Shown here one piece after another: positions 51,806 through 61,472 of a stretch of 64,000 nucleotides of DNA. Source of the DNA: Catonella sp963545085 (lineage in GTDB: Bacteria > Bacillota > Clostridia > Lachnospirales > Lachnospiraceae). Position numbers and translations under genes: made by a program. The notes beneath the pieces were generated by a model. The model ran no database searches, was not told the origin of the DNA, and saw nothing but the letters and a program-made list of their open reading frames with translations. Position 1 is the first letter of the stretch. Each line of letters opens with the position of its first letter. Where the stretch lies: assembly GCA_963545085.1 (NCBI GenBank), contig CAUUHV010000011.1, positions 1 to 64,000 of the forward strand. Reading direction: 5' to 3'.

Positions 51806-53266
51806 ATGTATTACATAGGCGTTGATTTAGGAACATCGGCAGTAAAACTGTTGCTTATGGACGAAGAAGGGAATATTAAAAATATTGTTTCAAGGGAATA
51901 CCCTATTTCATTCCCGCACTTCGGCTGGTCCGAGCAAAGCCCTGAGGATTGGAAAAGGGAAACCTTAGAGGGCTTGAAAGAACTTATAAAAGAAATAGAG
52001 CCTTCCGAGGTGGGCGGTATAGGTGTTGCAGGACAAATGCACGGTCTTGTAGCTCTTGATAAGGAAGATAGAGTAATAAGACCTGCGATTTTATGGAATG
52101 ACGGTAGAACAGGCAAGCAGACTGATGAACTTAATCTTAAAACCGGCAAAAAGAAGCTTGCGGAATATACCGGAAATATAGCTTTTGCAGGATTTACAGC
52201 TCCTAAACTGTTATGGCTTAGGGAGGAAGAACCTGAAAATTTCGGAAAGATTGTAAAAATAATGCTTCCTAAGGATTATATAAACTATGTCCTGACAGGA
52301 GAATTCTGCACTGATTATTCTGACGCTTCGGGAATGCTTCTTTTAGATGTTAAAAATAAATGCTGGTCAAAGGAAATGCTTGAACTCTGCGGTATAACCG
52401 AGGAACAGCTGCCTAAGCTGTGTGAGAGCTTTGAAGTGATAGGTCATTTAAAAGATGATATAGCTGAAAAAACAGGAATGTCCGCTTCGGTTAAGGTGGT
52501 TGCGGGAGCGGGAGATAACGCCGCTGCTGCTGTGGGAACCGGAACTGTAGGTGATGGAGAGTGTAATATTTCACTCGGAACGAGCGGAACCATTTTTATT
52601 TCGGACAAAAATTTTAAAATGGATGAAAATAACGCACTTCATTCTTTTGCTCACGCTGACGGAAATTTTCATCTTATGGGCTGCATGCTTTCGGCAGCTT
52701 CGTGCAATAAGTGGTGGATGGATGAAATTTTAAAAACCAAGGATTACGGCGGAGAGCAGAGGGAAATAACAACGCTTGGAGAAAATCAGGTATTTTTCTT
52801 ACCGTATCTTACGGGAGAGCGTTCGCCGCACAATGACCCTGATGTAAGGGGAGCTTTCATAGGTCTTTCCATGGATACGTCAAGAGAGGAAATGACACAG
52901 GCGGTGCTTGAAGGAGTGGCGTTTGCTTTAAGGGATTCTTTGGAAGTCGCAAAAAGCCTCGGAATAAATGTAACAAAAACTAAAATCTGCGGAGGCGGCG
53001 CAAAGAGTCCGCTTTGGAAGAAGATTATGGCAAATGTGCTTAATCTTAAACTTGAAATTTTAAAGACAGAAGAAGGACCGGGCTTCGGAGGGGCTATTTT
53101 GGCTGCTGTAGGCGCGGGAGAATACGGTTCCGTAATCGAAGCCTCAAAAAAGCTTGCAGAGGTTACGGATACGGTGGAACCGGATGAAGAGCTTGCAAAG
53201 AAGTACGAGACTAAGTACAGGAAATTTAGAGAGATATATCCTGCAATAAAGGGATTATTTAAATAA
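51806..53266 (+). CDS. xylB: Xylulokinase
   Basis: The 486-residue FGGY kinase phosphorylates D-xylulose at O5 for the pentose pathway. The N-terminal phosphate loop is GVDLGTSAVKLLLMD, the catalytic Asp lies in GAGDNAAAAVG, and the C-terminal ATP loop is GGGAKSPLW. I start at ATG 51806, about 7 bases after AGGGGAG. It forms an operon with xylA. Confidence 0.94.
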   Translation: MYYIGVDLGTSAVKLLLMDEEGNIKNIVSREYPISFPHFGWSEQSPEDWKRETLEGLKELIKEIEPSEVGGIGVAGQMHGLVALDKEDRVIRPAILWNDGRTGKQTDELNLKTGKKKLAEYTGNIAFAGFTAPKLLWLREEEPENFGKIVKIMLPKDYINYVLTGEFCTDYSDASGMLLLDVKNKCWSKEMLELCGITEEQLPKLCESFEVIGHLKDDIAEKTGMSASVKVVAGAGDNAAAAVGTGTVGDGECNISLGTSGTIFISDKNFKMDENNALHSFAHADGNFHLMGCMLSAASCNKWWMDEILKTKDYGGEQREITTLGENQVFFLPYLTGERSPHNDPDVRGAFIGLSMDTSREEMTQAVLEGVAFALRDSLEVAKSLGINVTKTKICGGGAKSPLWKKIMANVLNLKLEILKTEEGPGFGGAILAAVGAGEYGSVIEASKKLAEVTDTVEPDEELAKKYETKYRKFREIYPAIKGLFK

Positions 53267-53307
53267 GCTGTCGGAATAATTGTGTAAAGTACAAATTAAA
53301 ACGGCAC

Positions 53308-53338
53308 CCGGGAGAAATTTCGGGTGCCGCCTTAATTA
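53308..53338. terminator. Bidirectional terminator between xylB and the subtilase gene
   Basis: CGGCACCCG pairs with CGGGTGCCG. Read on the minus strand it is followed by TTTTAATTT; on the plus strand by CCTTAATT. It can end both converging units. Confidence 0.75.
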
Positions 53339-53471
53339 CGGATACGAAGGCATGCCGTATCCTGCACTATTACACACCTGAGGGTAATATAAAATTGAGC
53401 GGAGAACTCTTTACGCCTGTTTGCTTTTAGTAAGTCGCATGAATGAGTTTTCCCGCCGCACGACAATGCGC

Positions 53472-56438
53472 TCATTCTTTCTCTAATTTTTTGCCGCAGT
53501 AACCGCAATAAATTTCACTTTCTTTATAGCGGTTTCCGCAGTTTTTACAAATGTGTTCGGAGGTCTTTAGGGCTTTAGCCTGCAAATCGTGACCGCATTG
53601 CTCGCAGAAACAGCTTCCGGTCGGGGTACTTGCTCCGCAATCGGGACAGGTAGAAACGGAGCCTTTCAAGAAACGGAAGTTTTTAAAGCTTCGCTCTTGT
53701 TTTACCGTAGGAGCCGAGGCTTTAACATTGGCAGCGGCTTCTTTCTTTTTACGGAGATACCCGCATAAAATTTTAAGCAGGATAGGAACGCTCACGCACA
53801 GTATCAGGTAGCCTGACAGAAGTATGAAAATAAGGAGCTTATGCTCATACCAAAACTTCAGTAAAGGTGTAAACCAATAACTGTAAGTTACCTTAACTGT
53901 TGTATTCTTACCGCTTTTATCAATCTCTATATAGCCGTTGTTATAAAGACTGTTGCTTGTCCATCTGTAAGTATCGGGAGCAATGGAGTCGATTACAAAC
54001 CGACCGTTCTCATCGGTTTCAATACTGAACATATATCCGTCTTCCGAATAAAGGTCTACTTTCCGATTTGCCATAACCTGTCCGAAATCAGCTTTAACTT
54101 TCAGCTTATCTACAACCTCAATCTGCTCTATGGAGTCAATAATGGCATCACCTACTTTAGACGCGTCATCGACACCTGCATAGCTTCCGCCCGTGCCGGC
54201 TGATATATTTTTGAAGAAATCCGCCGCTTCGTCACTTGCGTCAGTACCTATGGAAAAGACGTTTATAAGACTTTCGTCAGGGGCGCCGATTACCCGCTCA
54301 TCCGAATTTTTATAGTCTATATTGATGTCGGAGTTGAAAACGGCAAGGAGAATATCGTCATAAGTGTAATCGGTATAAGGCTCAGGGTCTAAAGGAGGTG
54401 CGTCACCTAAAACAATTATCACCTTTTTCGCGTCGCTTCTCCAAGGAAGATTAACTGCCGACATCAAACCGGAGTAAACGGTTTCATTGTTATCTCCGCC
54501 AAACCCTAAAGAAAGGCCGTTTATTGCGTTTGTAATGGCGGAAGTGTCATTTGTGAAACTTAACTGTATTTTGGAGGGATAGTCATCATCTCTATCTGTT
54601 CTATCAGGATAATCTCTGTAATCGATTAACGCGACTCTGTAGTTTTCGGTCTTGGCTGCAAGATGAGTAAGGATATTCGTCATATTTTTTTTGGCGTTAT
54701 CGATATCATCTTCCATGGATTCGGTAGTGTCCACCACAAAGCATAAATCCAAACCTCCGCCGGTTTCAGTTTTAAGTACCCTTTTAACCGGGGTTTTTTC
54801 CGTTTTCAGGGCATTTACTACCGAATTATTCGCGTTTAATAAACCGCTATATTCGGCGCCGTGGTAATACCGTCCGGTAGTTGAGAGGGTAAGAATATTT
54901 TTAACATCGGGGCCGCTTAACGAAGGATTGCAGGCAAAAATCAAACCTGCGACACCTGAAACGTGAGGGGTAGCCATAGAGGTTCCGTCCATAGCTTCGT
55001 ATCCGCCGGGAACACAGCTGTAAATATCTACACCGGGAGCGACAATATCGACACGTGAACCTACATTGGAAAAATCGGCGTAGGAATACTTTGTACTGTC
55101 AGAGGTGGAGGATTTGTGTTCAATTTCAACTGCGCCTACAACTATGATCCTGTTTTTGACAGCATCATCATCCATAAGATTAAGGAAATTGTTGTAAAGA
55201 GCAAGTGAGTTTCCATGCTCTCCACGCCAACCGAAGATAGATATGACGGTTTCCCATAAATTCATTTCTTCACGGTACCCGTAGGTAGCTTTATCATCCT
55301 TGTAGTAATAGGTACTGTTACTGTTACCTGCAGCAACACAAATCACAAAATCCGGTTTATTTGAATTTTCTCTGCTGTTAATTATTTTTGATAAACCTTT
55401 TTCGGTTAAATCAGCTTGTGAGGATAGGTGATTGATTGCGTTTTTATTACCCCTGCTTGCAGCAAAACCTATTAGGCGGCTTGTATTTTGACTGATATTG
55501 ATAACCTGCACATCCTGATCGATTAAGTTTTTTAAAGCAAGGAGATAGGTATATGCTGTGGCGTAATCCGAGGATATTTTTTTATTTAAGTAATAATATA
55601 CCGCACTGTAATATAACTCGCCTTTTCCGCCCATAACGCCCGATAATCCGATATTATTATTAAAACCGGCGTTCATGGTTCCGGAAACATGAGTCCCGTG
55701 AGGCCGGGCATCTAAAGTATGACTATTTTTAGTTGTAACGCCCTTTTCATCTATAAACAGGCAGGAACTGTTCGCAAGGGAAAGGTCTTCGTGAGAAAGA
55801 TCTGGCATTGCATCAATCAGTCCGATTTTTACGTTGCTCATTTGATCCAGATATCCCCATGCTCCGGGAGCGTCAATTGCTTCAACGCCCCAATTTATTC
55901 CGCGCGGAGTGCTCACATTCCATGAAATATTATCGTTCCAGGGATCATCGGGAAAAACCCGGCTCTTATATTTGAAGTCATCTTTCGCATCGGAGGTATC
56001 CGGTTCAAACTCACTTACCGTGTTCAAATAAGCATTATCAACGATGGAATCGGATTTTATTTTCTTAATCAATGACTCCAACTCCTCATAGCTCATGGAT
56101 TTCTTAAAACTTAACCTGTAAACGTTGATATCGCTCATAGATTCATCGACCTCGGCGTCAAAGGAATCGAATAAAGCTGAAATTTTTTCTTTAGCTGTTT
56201 CATCTTTGATAAAAACAACAACCTCATTGTTTACATACAGCATGCCGTTTGATTCGTTAAAATCAATTTTTTCCGACTCTTTTGCTATCTTATGAAAGCG
56301 GGTTTCTGTTTCTTCGACCTCATCTTTAGGAGATATGAAGTTAGGAAAAATAAAAAATGCCCAGGCAATCGAAAAAAGTATAAGCAGAAAAATCAGCGCG
56401 ATTAAAAAAATGAGAAGGTTTTTAATTGTTTTTTTCAT
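53472..56438 (-). CDS. Membrane subtilase-VWA-zinc-ribbon protein
   Basis: The 988-residue protein joins domains I do not recall together: an N-terminal membrane anchor (about 8-30), a propeptide-like region (about 60-145), a peptidase S8 domain with Asp209, His247 (HGTH), Asn372 and Ser487 (GTSMATPH), a VWA domain from about 563 with D570-T-T-E-S574 as metal site, a beta-sandwich region, a second membrane segment (about 890-912) and a cytoplasmic double zinc ribbon with four CxxC pairs. All subtilisin residues are present, so it should be active outside. The function is unknown. Its start overlaps the preceding membrane gene by 17 bases. Confidence 0.88.
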   Translation of the reverse strand: MKKTIKNLLIFLIALIFLLILFSIAWAFFIFPNFISPKDEVEETETRFHKIAKESEKIDFNESNGMLYVNNEVVVFIKDETAKEKISALFDSFDAEVDESMSDINVYRLSFKKSMSYEELESLIKKIKSDSIVDNAYLNTVSEFEPDTSDAKDDFKYKSRVFPDDPWNDNISWNVSTPRGINWGVEAIDAPGAWGYLDQMSNVKIGLIDAMPDLSHEDLSLANSSCLFIDEKGVTTKNSHTLDARPHGTHVSGTMNAGFNNNIGLSGVMGGKGELYYSAVYYYLNKKISSDYATAYTYLLALKNLIDQDVQVINISQNTSRLIGFAASRGNKNAINHLSSQADLTEKGLSKIINSRENSNKPDFVICVAAGNSNSTYYYKDDKATYGYREEMNLWETVISIFGWRGEHGNSLALYNNFLNLMDDDAVKNRIIVVGAVEIEHKSSTSDSTKYSYADFSNVGSRVDIVAPGVDIYSCVPGGYEAMDGTSMATPHVSGVAGLIFACNPSLSGPDVKNILTLSTTGRYYHGAEYSGLLNANNSVVNALKTEKTPVKRVLKTETGGGLDLCFVVDTTESMEDDIDNAKKNMTNILTHLAAKTENYRVALIDYRDYPDRTDRDDDYPSKIQLSFTNDTSAITNAINGLSLGFGGDNNETVYSGLMSAVNLPWRSDAKKVIIVLGDAPPLDPEPYTDYTYDDILLAVFNSDINIDYKNSDERVIGAPDESLINVFSIGTDASDEAADFFKNISAGTGGSYAGVDDASKVGDAIIDSIEQIEVVDKLKVKADFGQVMANRKVDLYSEDGYMFSIETDENGRFVIDSIAPDTYRWTSNSLYNNGYIEIDKSGKNTTVKVTYSYWFTPLLKFWYEHKLLIFILLSGYLILCVSVPILLKILCGYLRKKKEAAANVKASAPTVKQERSFKNFRFLKGSVSTCPDCGASTPTGSCFCEQCGHDLQAKALKTSEHICKNCGNRYKESEIYCGYCGKKLEKE

Positions 56439-56940
56439 GCCTGCCTCCTTTAACTGCAGATATGCAAAAATAGCTTGATAAACAGGTCACTACTATTACA
56501 AATAGAATAATTGTGCAAATAATACAAAAATCTCTGAATACGACAGTGGTATTTATCAGGACATTTTGCCATTCGCCGGAAAGCAGTTTAAGTACATGCG
56601 GACTGATAATTGCTGATGTAATTAAAAGAATTATCGATATACAGGAGGAATAGGCGAGCGCGAGAAAAATTCTTCGCGCGCGACGGATATTTAACAGTAT
56701 AATCAGTAATACCGGAATCAGTATTAAAGCGCCGTTTAAAACATAGGAATACGGGGAGCATAAGAATGAATCAAGCGAACTTCCGGAAAAGAAGAAGGCA
56801 TCGGGGAGGGTGACATTTTCATTTATGGCGTTGAGAAACAAAAGAAGTACAAGGATAATTATTGAAACGGATAAAAACAGACTGAAAATAATTGAAAACA
56901 GCACACCTAAAAAAGTGAGGACTTTATTTTCTTTTTTCAT
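56422..56940 (-). CDS. Small membrane protein upstream of the subtilase
   Basis: The 172-residue protein has about four membrane segments and short loops, a LLNIRRARRIF basic loop inside, and ends GGRHEKNN. It matches no family I know. Its stop overlaps the start of the subtilase-VWA gene by 17 bases, so the two are translationally coupled and likely work together, perhaps as a membrane partner or chaperone. A GGAG site precedes the start. Confidence 0.75.
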   Translation of the reverse strand: MKKENKVLTFLGVLFSIIFSLFLSVSIIILVLLLFLNAINENVTLPDAFFFSGSSLDSFLCSPYSYVLNGALILIPVLLIILLNIRRARRIFLALAYSSCISIILLITSAIISPHVLKLLSGEWQNVLINTTVVFRDFCIICTIILFVIVVTCLSSYFCISAVKGGRHEKNN

Positions 56941-57046
56941 ATACAGGGTCTCCGAAACAAATATTTTAGTTTAAACTATTCGCAAAACGAAGCAGGCGAA
57001 ATTAACAGAGCCGTATCATTTGAAGTGAATAATTGTAATTGCGGTT

Positions 57047-57158
57047 AGTATATCATGCTGCTTAATTTTTGGCAATGTGGGATAAAATAGGCTTTAGGTA
57101 CTATCGGGCGAATTTACTTTGGAAATTTACTTACAAAACGAAGTAATTGTGTTATAAT
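57047..57158. promoter_or_regulatory. Divergent promoters, subtilase pair and M16C protease
   Basis: Minus strand: TTGCCA (57070-57075) and TATACT (57047-57052), spaced 17, with an extended TG. Plus strand: TTACAA (57131-57136) and an extended TATAAT (57153-57158), spaced 16. Confidence 0.65.
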
Positions 57159-57188
57159 TGCGCTTAACGGACTGTAAAAAGAATAGAG

Positions 57189-60100
57189 ATGTCCGTTCGG
57201 AAAGGACAATTAAAATTGAGTAAAAGCGTTAAACACATAAGCGAAGTGAAAATTCCGGCAGAATATGAGCTTGTTTCGGTAACGGAGCTTAAGGACATGA
57301 AGAGCCTCGGAATATATTTAAGACATAAAAAGAGCGGAGCGAGGGTTGCCCTTATTTCTAATGAAGACGATAATAAGGTGTTTTATATAGGTTTCAGGAC
57401 TCCGTCGGATAATTCGACCGGAGTGGCACATATAATAGAGCATACAGTGCTTTGCGGGTCTGAAAAATTCCCGTCAAAAGATCCCTTTGTAGAGCTTGTA
57501 AAGGGTTCTTTAAACACGTTTTTAAATGCGGTTACCTACCCGGATAAGACCTTATATCCGGTGGCAAGCTGCAATGATAAGGATTTCAAAAATCTTACGC
57601 ACGTTTATCTTGATGCGGTTTTTTATCCCAATTTATATAAAAACAGAGCTATCTTCGAGCAGGAGGGCTGGCATTATGAGCTTGATGAGGAAACGGGAGA
57701 GCTTAAGATAAACGGAGTTGTCTATAACGAGATGAAGGGTGCGCTTTCTTCTCCCGATACGATAGAGGGTGAGAGAGTGAACGAGGCGCTCTTTCCGGAT
57801 ACTGTTTATAAAGGGGAGTCGGGAGGTGATCCCGATGTAATACCGGAGCTTACCTATGAAGACTATCTTGATTTTCACAGGAAGTACTATCATCCGTCAA
57901 ATTCGTATATTTATCTTTACGGAGATTTCGATATAGAGGAAAGACTTGCTTTTTTAAATGATAATTATCTTAAAAATTTTGATAAAACCTCGCCGGATTC
58001 CGAAATTTATTTGCAAAAGCCGGTAAAAAGCGACATTGAGGCGACTTATTCGATAGCTGAGAGCGAAGATGATAAGGAGAAAACCTTTCTTTCTTACAAT
58101 GTGGTAACGGGAGAATCTAAGGATCTTATGCTTATGACTTCGTTACAGCTTATTCAGTATGTAATGACGGACGCACCGGGTGCTCCCGTTAAAAAGGCGC
58201 TTACGGAAGCGGGTATAGGAAATGAGATATCAGCAGGCTTTATGACGAGTCAGAAACAGCCTGTGTTGTCCGTAAACGCGGCGGGTTCGGAGCCTGAAAG
58301 AAAAGATGAGTTTGTAAAAATAATCGAAAATACTTTTGAGGAAGCGGTAAAGAACGGCATTTCGAAGGATAAGCTGCTTGCGGCAATCAATTATTCGGAG
58401 TTTAAGTACAGAGAGCAGGACTACGGCAGATATCCTAAGGGACTTCTTGCCGGACTGAAAATGTGTGAGAGTTGGCTTTATGATGAAAATTCTCCTTTCG
58501 AACTTCTTGATAAGGGGTGGATATTTGACGAGCTTAGAGGCAAGGCGGGCACCGGTTATTATGAAGGGCTTATAGAAAAGTATATATTGAAAAATGAGCA
58601 TAAGGCGATAGTAACTCTTGTTCCCGAGAAGGGTAAAAATGACCGCAAAGAAGCGGAGCTTAAAAAGAAGCTTGCACAAAAAAGAGCCTATATGACGGAA
58701 AAAGAGATAGAGGAGCTTAGAAAGAGTACCGAAAGATTAAAGGAATTTCAGGAAAAGCCGTCCACAAAAGAGGAACTTGAAGCCATTCCCATGCTTGAAA
58801 GAAGCGATATAGGGAAAGAATCCAAGCCTTTAAAAAATGATATAAGAAATATATCGGGAGTTCCTGTAATCTTACATGATGTGTATACAAACGGAATAAT
58901 ATATTTCAGACTGAATTTCGAGCTTTCGGATTGCAAAGAGGAAGAACTTCCGTATATTGCGCTTTTAAGCGAACTGTACGGCATGACGGACACCGCAAAG
59001 CGAGACTATTCGGATTTCGTTTCCGAAACTCTTACACATACCGGCGGCATAAATTCGGATTTTGTGCTTTATACGAATGTAAAAGATATGGCTCTTGACA
59101 GGCTTGATTTTTCCGTTGATGTAAAGACTTTGGCTTTTAAATTCGGGAAAGCTTTGGAGCTTATGGAAGAAATGTTATATACTACCGAATTTAACGAAAA
59201 GAGCGATAAGAGAATTCTTGAAATCTTAAAGGAGAATCTTATCGGTATGCAAATGTCGCTTGAAGCGAGCGGAGACAGAACAGCCGTTACAAAAGGACAG
59301 GCACATTTTTCCGTAGCGGGTATTGTGGGCGACAAAGTAAAGGGAGTAGGCTATTACAGGTTCATAAAGGAGCTTTCGGAAAATTTTGAGGATAAAAAAG
59401 AAGCTTTGTATGAAACCTTGAATGGGATAATCAGAAAATATTTTGTAAAAAGCAGAGCCTTAATAAGTTTTACGGCGGAGAATAAGGTATATGAGGAAGC
59501 AAACGGCATTCTTTTAAAAATGATAAAAAATTTGCCTGATACTGAAAATGAAACGGGTAAAAATCTGCCTTCTTTATTAAAAACAAGGCTTGAAGAAGAA
59601 AAAAGAAACAGAAAGAAGCCTTACAGAGAGGCTTACACGGCTTCGGGACAGGTGCAGTACGCTGTGAGAAGCGGAAACTTTAAAGAAGCGGGACTTCCTT
59701 ACACGGGTTTACTTTCAATTTTGCAGGTGATACTCAGCTACGATTATTTATGGATAAATGTAAGAGTTAAGAGCGGTGCCTACGGAAGCGGAATGAGGTT
59801 TGACAGAAACGGGGATATGAGTTTTTCGTCTTACAGGGATCCGAATTTATTGGAAACCGATGCAGTTTATGAGGGAATACCCGATTATATAGATGCTTTT
59901 GAAGCGGATGAGAGGACAATGACTAAGTACGTTATAGGCACTATAAGTAATATTGACCTTCCTCTCACGCCTTATATGGAGGGCGAGCGTTCTTTAAACG
60001 CGTATTTAAAGGGGATGATGGACGAGGATATTTTAAAAGCGAGGACGGAGATTCTTTCGGCGACGGACGAGGATATAAGAGGGCTTTCAAAATACGCGAG

Positions 60101-60200
60101 GGCGGTGCTTGACGGAGAGGTATTTACGGTGGTAGGCTCCGAAGCGAAAATAAAAGAAAATGAGGAAAAATTTGACAGCGTAACGAGTTTGCTTGCTTAA
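57189..60200 (+). CDS. M16C zinc metalloprotease (presequence-protease-like)
   Basis: The 1003-residue protein is a PreP/Cym1-type insulinase relative. The inverted zinc motif H-x-x-E-H is His81-x-x-Glu84-His85 in HIIEHTVLCGS, with a later Glu in the EQEGWHYEL region. The second half holds the inactive-like repeats and the GSGMRFDRNGDMSFSSYRD block. It degrades small peptides inside a closed chamber; no signal peptide is present. The start may be ATG 57189 or TTG 57216, which has AAAGGA at better spacing. Confidence 0.92.
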   Translation: MSVRKGQLKLSKSVKHISEVKIPAEYELVSVTELKDMKSLGIYLRHKKSGARVALISNEDDNKVFYIGFRTPSDNSTGVAHIIEHTVLCGSEKFPSKDPFVELVKGSLNTFLNAVTYPDKTLYPVASCNDKDFKNLTHVYLDAVFYPNLYKNRAIFEQEGWHYELDEETGELKINGVVYNEMKGALSSPDTIEGERVNEALFPDTVYKGESGGDPDVIPELTYEDYLDFHRKYYHPSNSYIYLYGDFDIEERLAFLNDNYLKNFDKTSPDSEIYLQKPVKSDIEATYSIAESEDDKEKTFLSYNVVTGESKDLMLMTSLQLIQYVMTDAPGAPVKKALTEAGIGNEISAGFMTSQKQPVLSVNAAGSEPERKDEFVKIIENTFEEAVKNGISKDKLLAAINYSEFKYREQDYGRYPKGLLAGLKMCESWLYDENSPFELLDKGWIFDELRGKAGTGYYEGLIEKYILKNEHKAIVTLVPEKGKNDRKEAELKKKLAQKRAYMTEKEIEELRKSTERLKEFQEKPSTKEELEAIPMLERSDIGKESKPLKNDIRNISGVPVILHDVYTNGIIYFRLNFELSDCKEEELPYIALLSELYGMTDTAKRDYSDFVSETLTHTGGINSDFVLYTNVKDMALDRLDFSVDVKTLAFKFGKALELMEEMLYTTEFNEKSDKRILEILKENLIGMQMSLEASGDRTAVTKGQAHFSVAGIVGDKVKGVGYYRFIKELSENFEDKKEALYETLNGIIRKYFVKSRALISFTAENKVYEEANGILLKMIKNLPDTENETGKNLPSLLKTRLEEEKRNRKKPYREAYTASGQVQYAVRSGNFKEAGLPYTGLLSILQVILSYDYLWINVRVKSGAYGSGMRFDRNGDMSFSSYRDPNLLETDAVYEGIPDYIDAFEADERTMTKYVIGTISNIDLPLTPYMEGERSLNAYLKGMMDEDILKARTEILSATDEDIRGLSKYARAVLDGEVFTVVGSEAKIKENEEKFDSVTSLLA

Positions 60201-60230
60201 TGAAAATATAGTATTTTGAAAATTTACCAT

Positions 60231-60281
60231 AAATTATTCACGAAACATCTTGTAAAATATCGTAATCAAGCCGTAGGCTTG
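60231..60281 (-). repeat. Dispersed repeat B, copy 2
   Basis: Read on the minus strand this carries CAAGCC-TAC-GGCTTG and GATGTTTCGTGAATAATTT, matching 37213-37261. A further + strand fragment, GTGAATAATTCGGGTTAA at about 60299-60316, matches the end of copy 1 (15 of 18), so the element may be partly palindromic here. Confidence 0.7.
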
Positions 60282-60324
60282 AAGTTGTGACCTATAGTGT
60301 GAATAATTCGGGTTAAGAATTGGA

Positions 60325-60518
60325 TAGGTAACCGCGAAACTATATACGGTCGGGAAATTGCATAAACAATTCAAACGGCTTCCGCGCCGAGAACTTCTAA
60401 GTATTCGTATCAGCTGCTAATTACGCAGCTTATCGCTTATACAGAAGTTCTAATGCTTGTGCAGATCGCTTGAATTGTTTATACAATTTTCGCTCCCTTA
60501 GAGTTTCGTGGATGCCTA
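60325..60518. repeat. 194-base palindromic element, MITE-like or structured RNA
   Basis: Nested inverted arms pair across the whole segment: 60325-60342 with 60501-60518 (TAGG...CGAAACT with AGTTTCG...CCTA), 60355-60377 with 60467-60489 (21 of 23 bases, around TAAACAATTCAA), 60390-60398 with 60443-60451 (AGAACTTCT) and 60412-60417 with 60425-60430 (AGCTGC). The outer ends lie in A-TA and TA-A contexts, so a TA target duplication is possible. There is no ORF. It lies between the protease and era genes. Confidence 0.7.
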
Positions 60519-60548
60519 ATTAAACATTGGATTTAAAAAGGAGGAAAG

Positions 60549-61472
60549 ATGGGAAATTTCAAGTCGGGGTTTGTTACTCTTATAGGCAGGCCTAACGTCG
60601 GGAAATCCACGCTAATGAATAATCTGATAGGTCAGAAAATAGCTATAACCTCGTCAAAACCGCAGACCACAAGGAACAGGATACAGACAGTATATACTGA
60701 CGAAAGGGGTCAGATAATCTTTCTTGATACTCCGGGCATACATAAGGCTGATAATAAATTGGGCGAGTTTATGACGGGTATTGCGGAAAGAACCTTAAGC
60801 GAGGTGGATGTGGTGCTGTGGCTGGTGGAGCCCACCACATATTCTGGAAAAGGAGAACAGCATATAGCCGAGCTTTTGGCTAAAATAAAGACACCGGTGA
60901 TTTTGGTTGTAAACAAAATGGACACGGTTAAAAAGGAAGAACTTCTCCCGGTAATTGACAAATATAAGGATATAGTGGACTTTAAGAGCTGTATTCCCGT
61001 GTCTGCGCTTACGGGAGAAAATAAAGAGGAGCTCATGAAGTCTATTCTCTCACTTCTTCCGGAAGGTCCGATGTACTATGATGAAAACGTGGTTACGGAT
61101 CAGCCTGAAAGACAAATTACCGCAGAGCTTATAAGAGAGCAGGCTTTAAGGCTTCTAAAAGAGGAAGTGCCTCACGGGGTGGCTGTAGTCATAGAAAGAA
61201 TGAAAGAGGAGAAAGATACCTCGGTAAGACACAGTCATAAAAACATTATGAATATAGAGGCGACGGTTTATTGTGAAAGAGATTCTCATAAGAGAATAAT
61301 AATAGGAAAGAACGGACAGATGCTAAAGGAAATCGGAAGCAGGGCGAGAGCTCAGATAGCTGATCTTTTAGGTATGAAGACCAATCTCAATCTTTGGGTA
61401 AAGGTGAAGAAAGACTGGCGCAACTCCGATTCTCTTATGAAAAATTTCGGATATAAAGAGGAAAATTTTTGA
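60549..61472 (+). CDS. era: GTPase Era
   Basis: The 307-residue GTPase has G1 GRPNVGKST, G3 DTPG, G4 NKMD, and a C-terminal KH RNA-binding domain with IIIGKNGQMLKEIG. It binds the 3' end of 16S rRNA in 30S assembly. AAAGGAGG precedes the ATG. Confidence 0.96.
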   Translation: MGNFKSGFVTLIGRPNVGKSTLMNNLIGQKIAITSSKPQTTRNRIQTVYTDERGQIIFLDTPGIHKADNKLGEFMTGIAERTLSEVDVVLWLVEPTTYSGKGEQHIAELLAKIKTPVILVVNKMDTVKKEELLPVIDKYKDIVDFKSCIPVSALTGENKEELMKSILSLLPEGPMYYDENVVTDQPERQITAELIREQALRLLKEEVPHGVAVVIERMKEEKDTSVRHSHKNIMNIEATVYCERDSHKRIIIGKNGQMLKEIGSRARAQIADLLGMKTNLNLWVKVKKDWRNSDSLMKNFGYKEENF

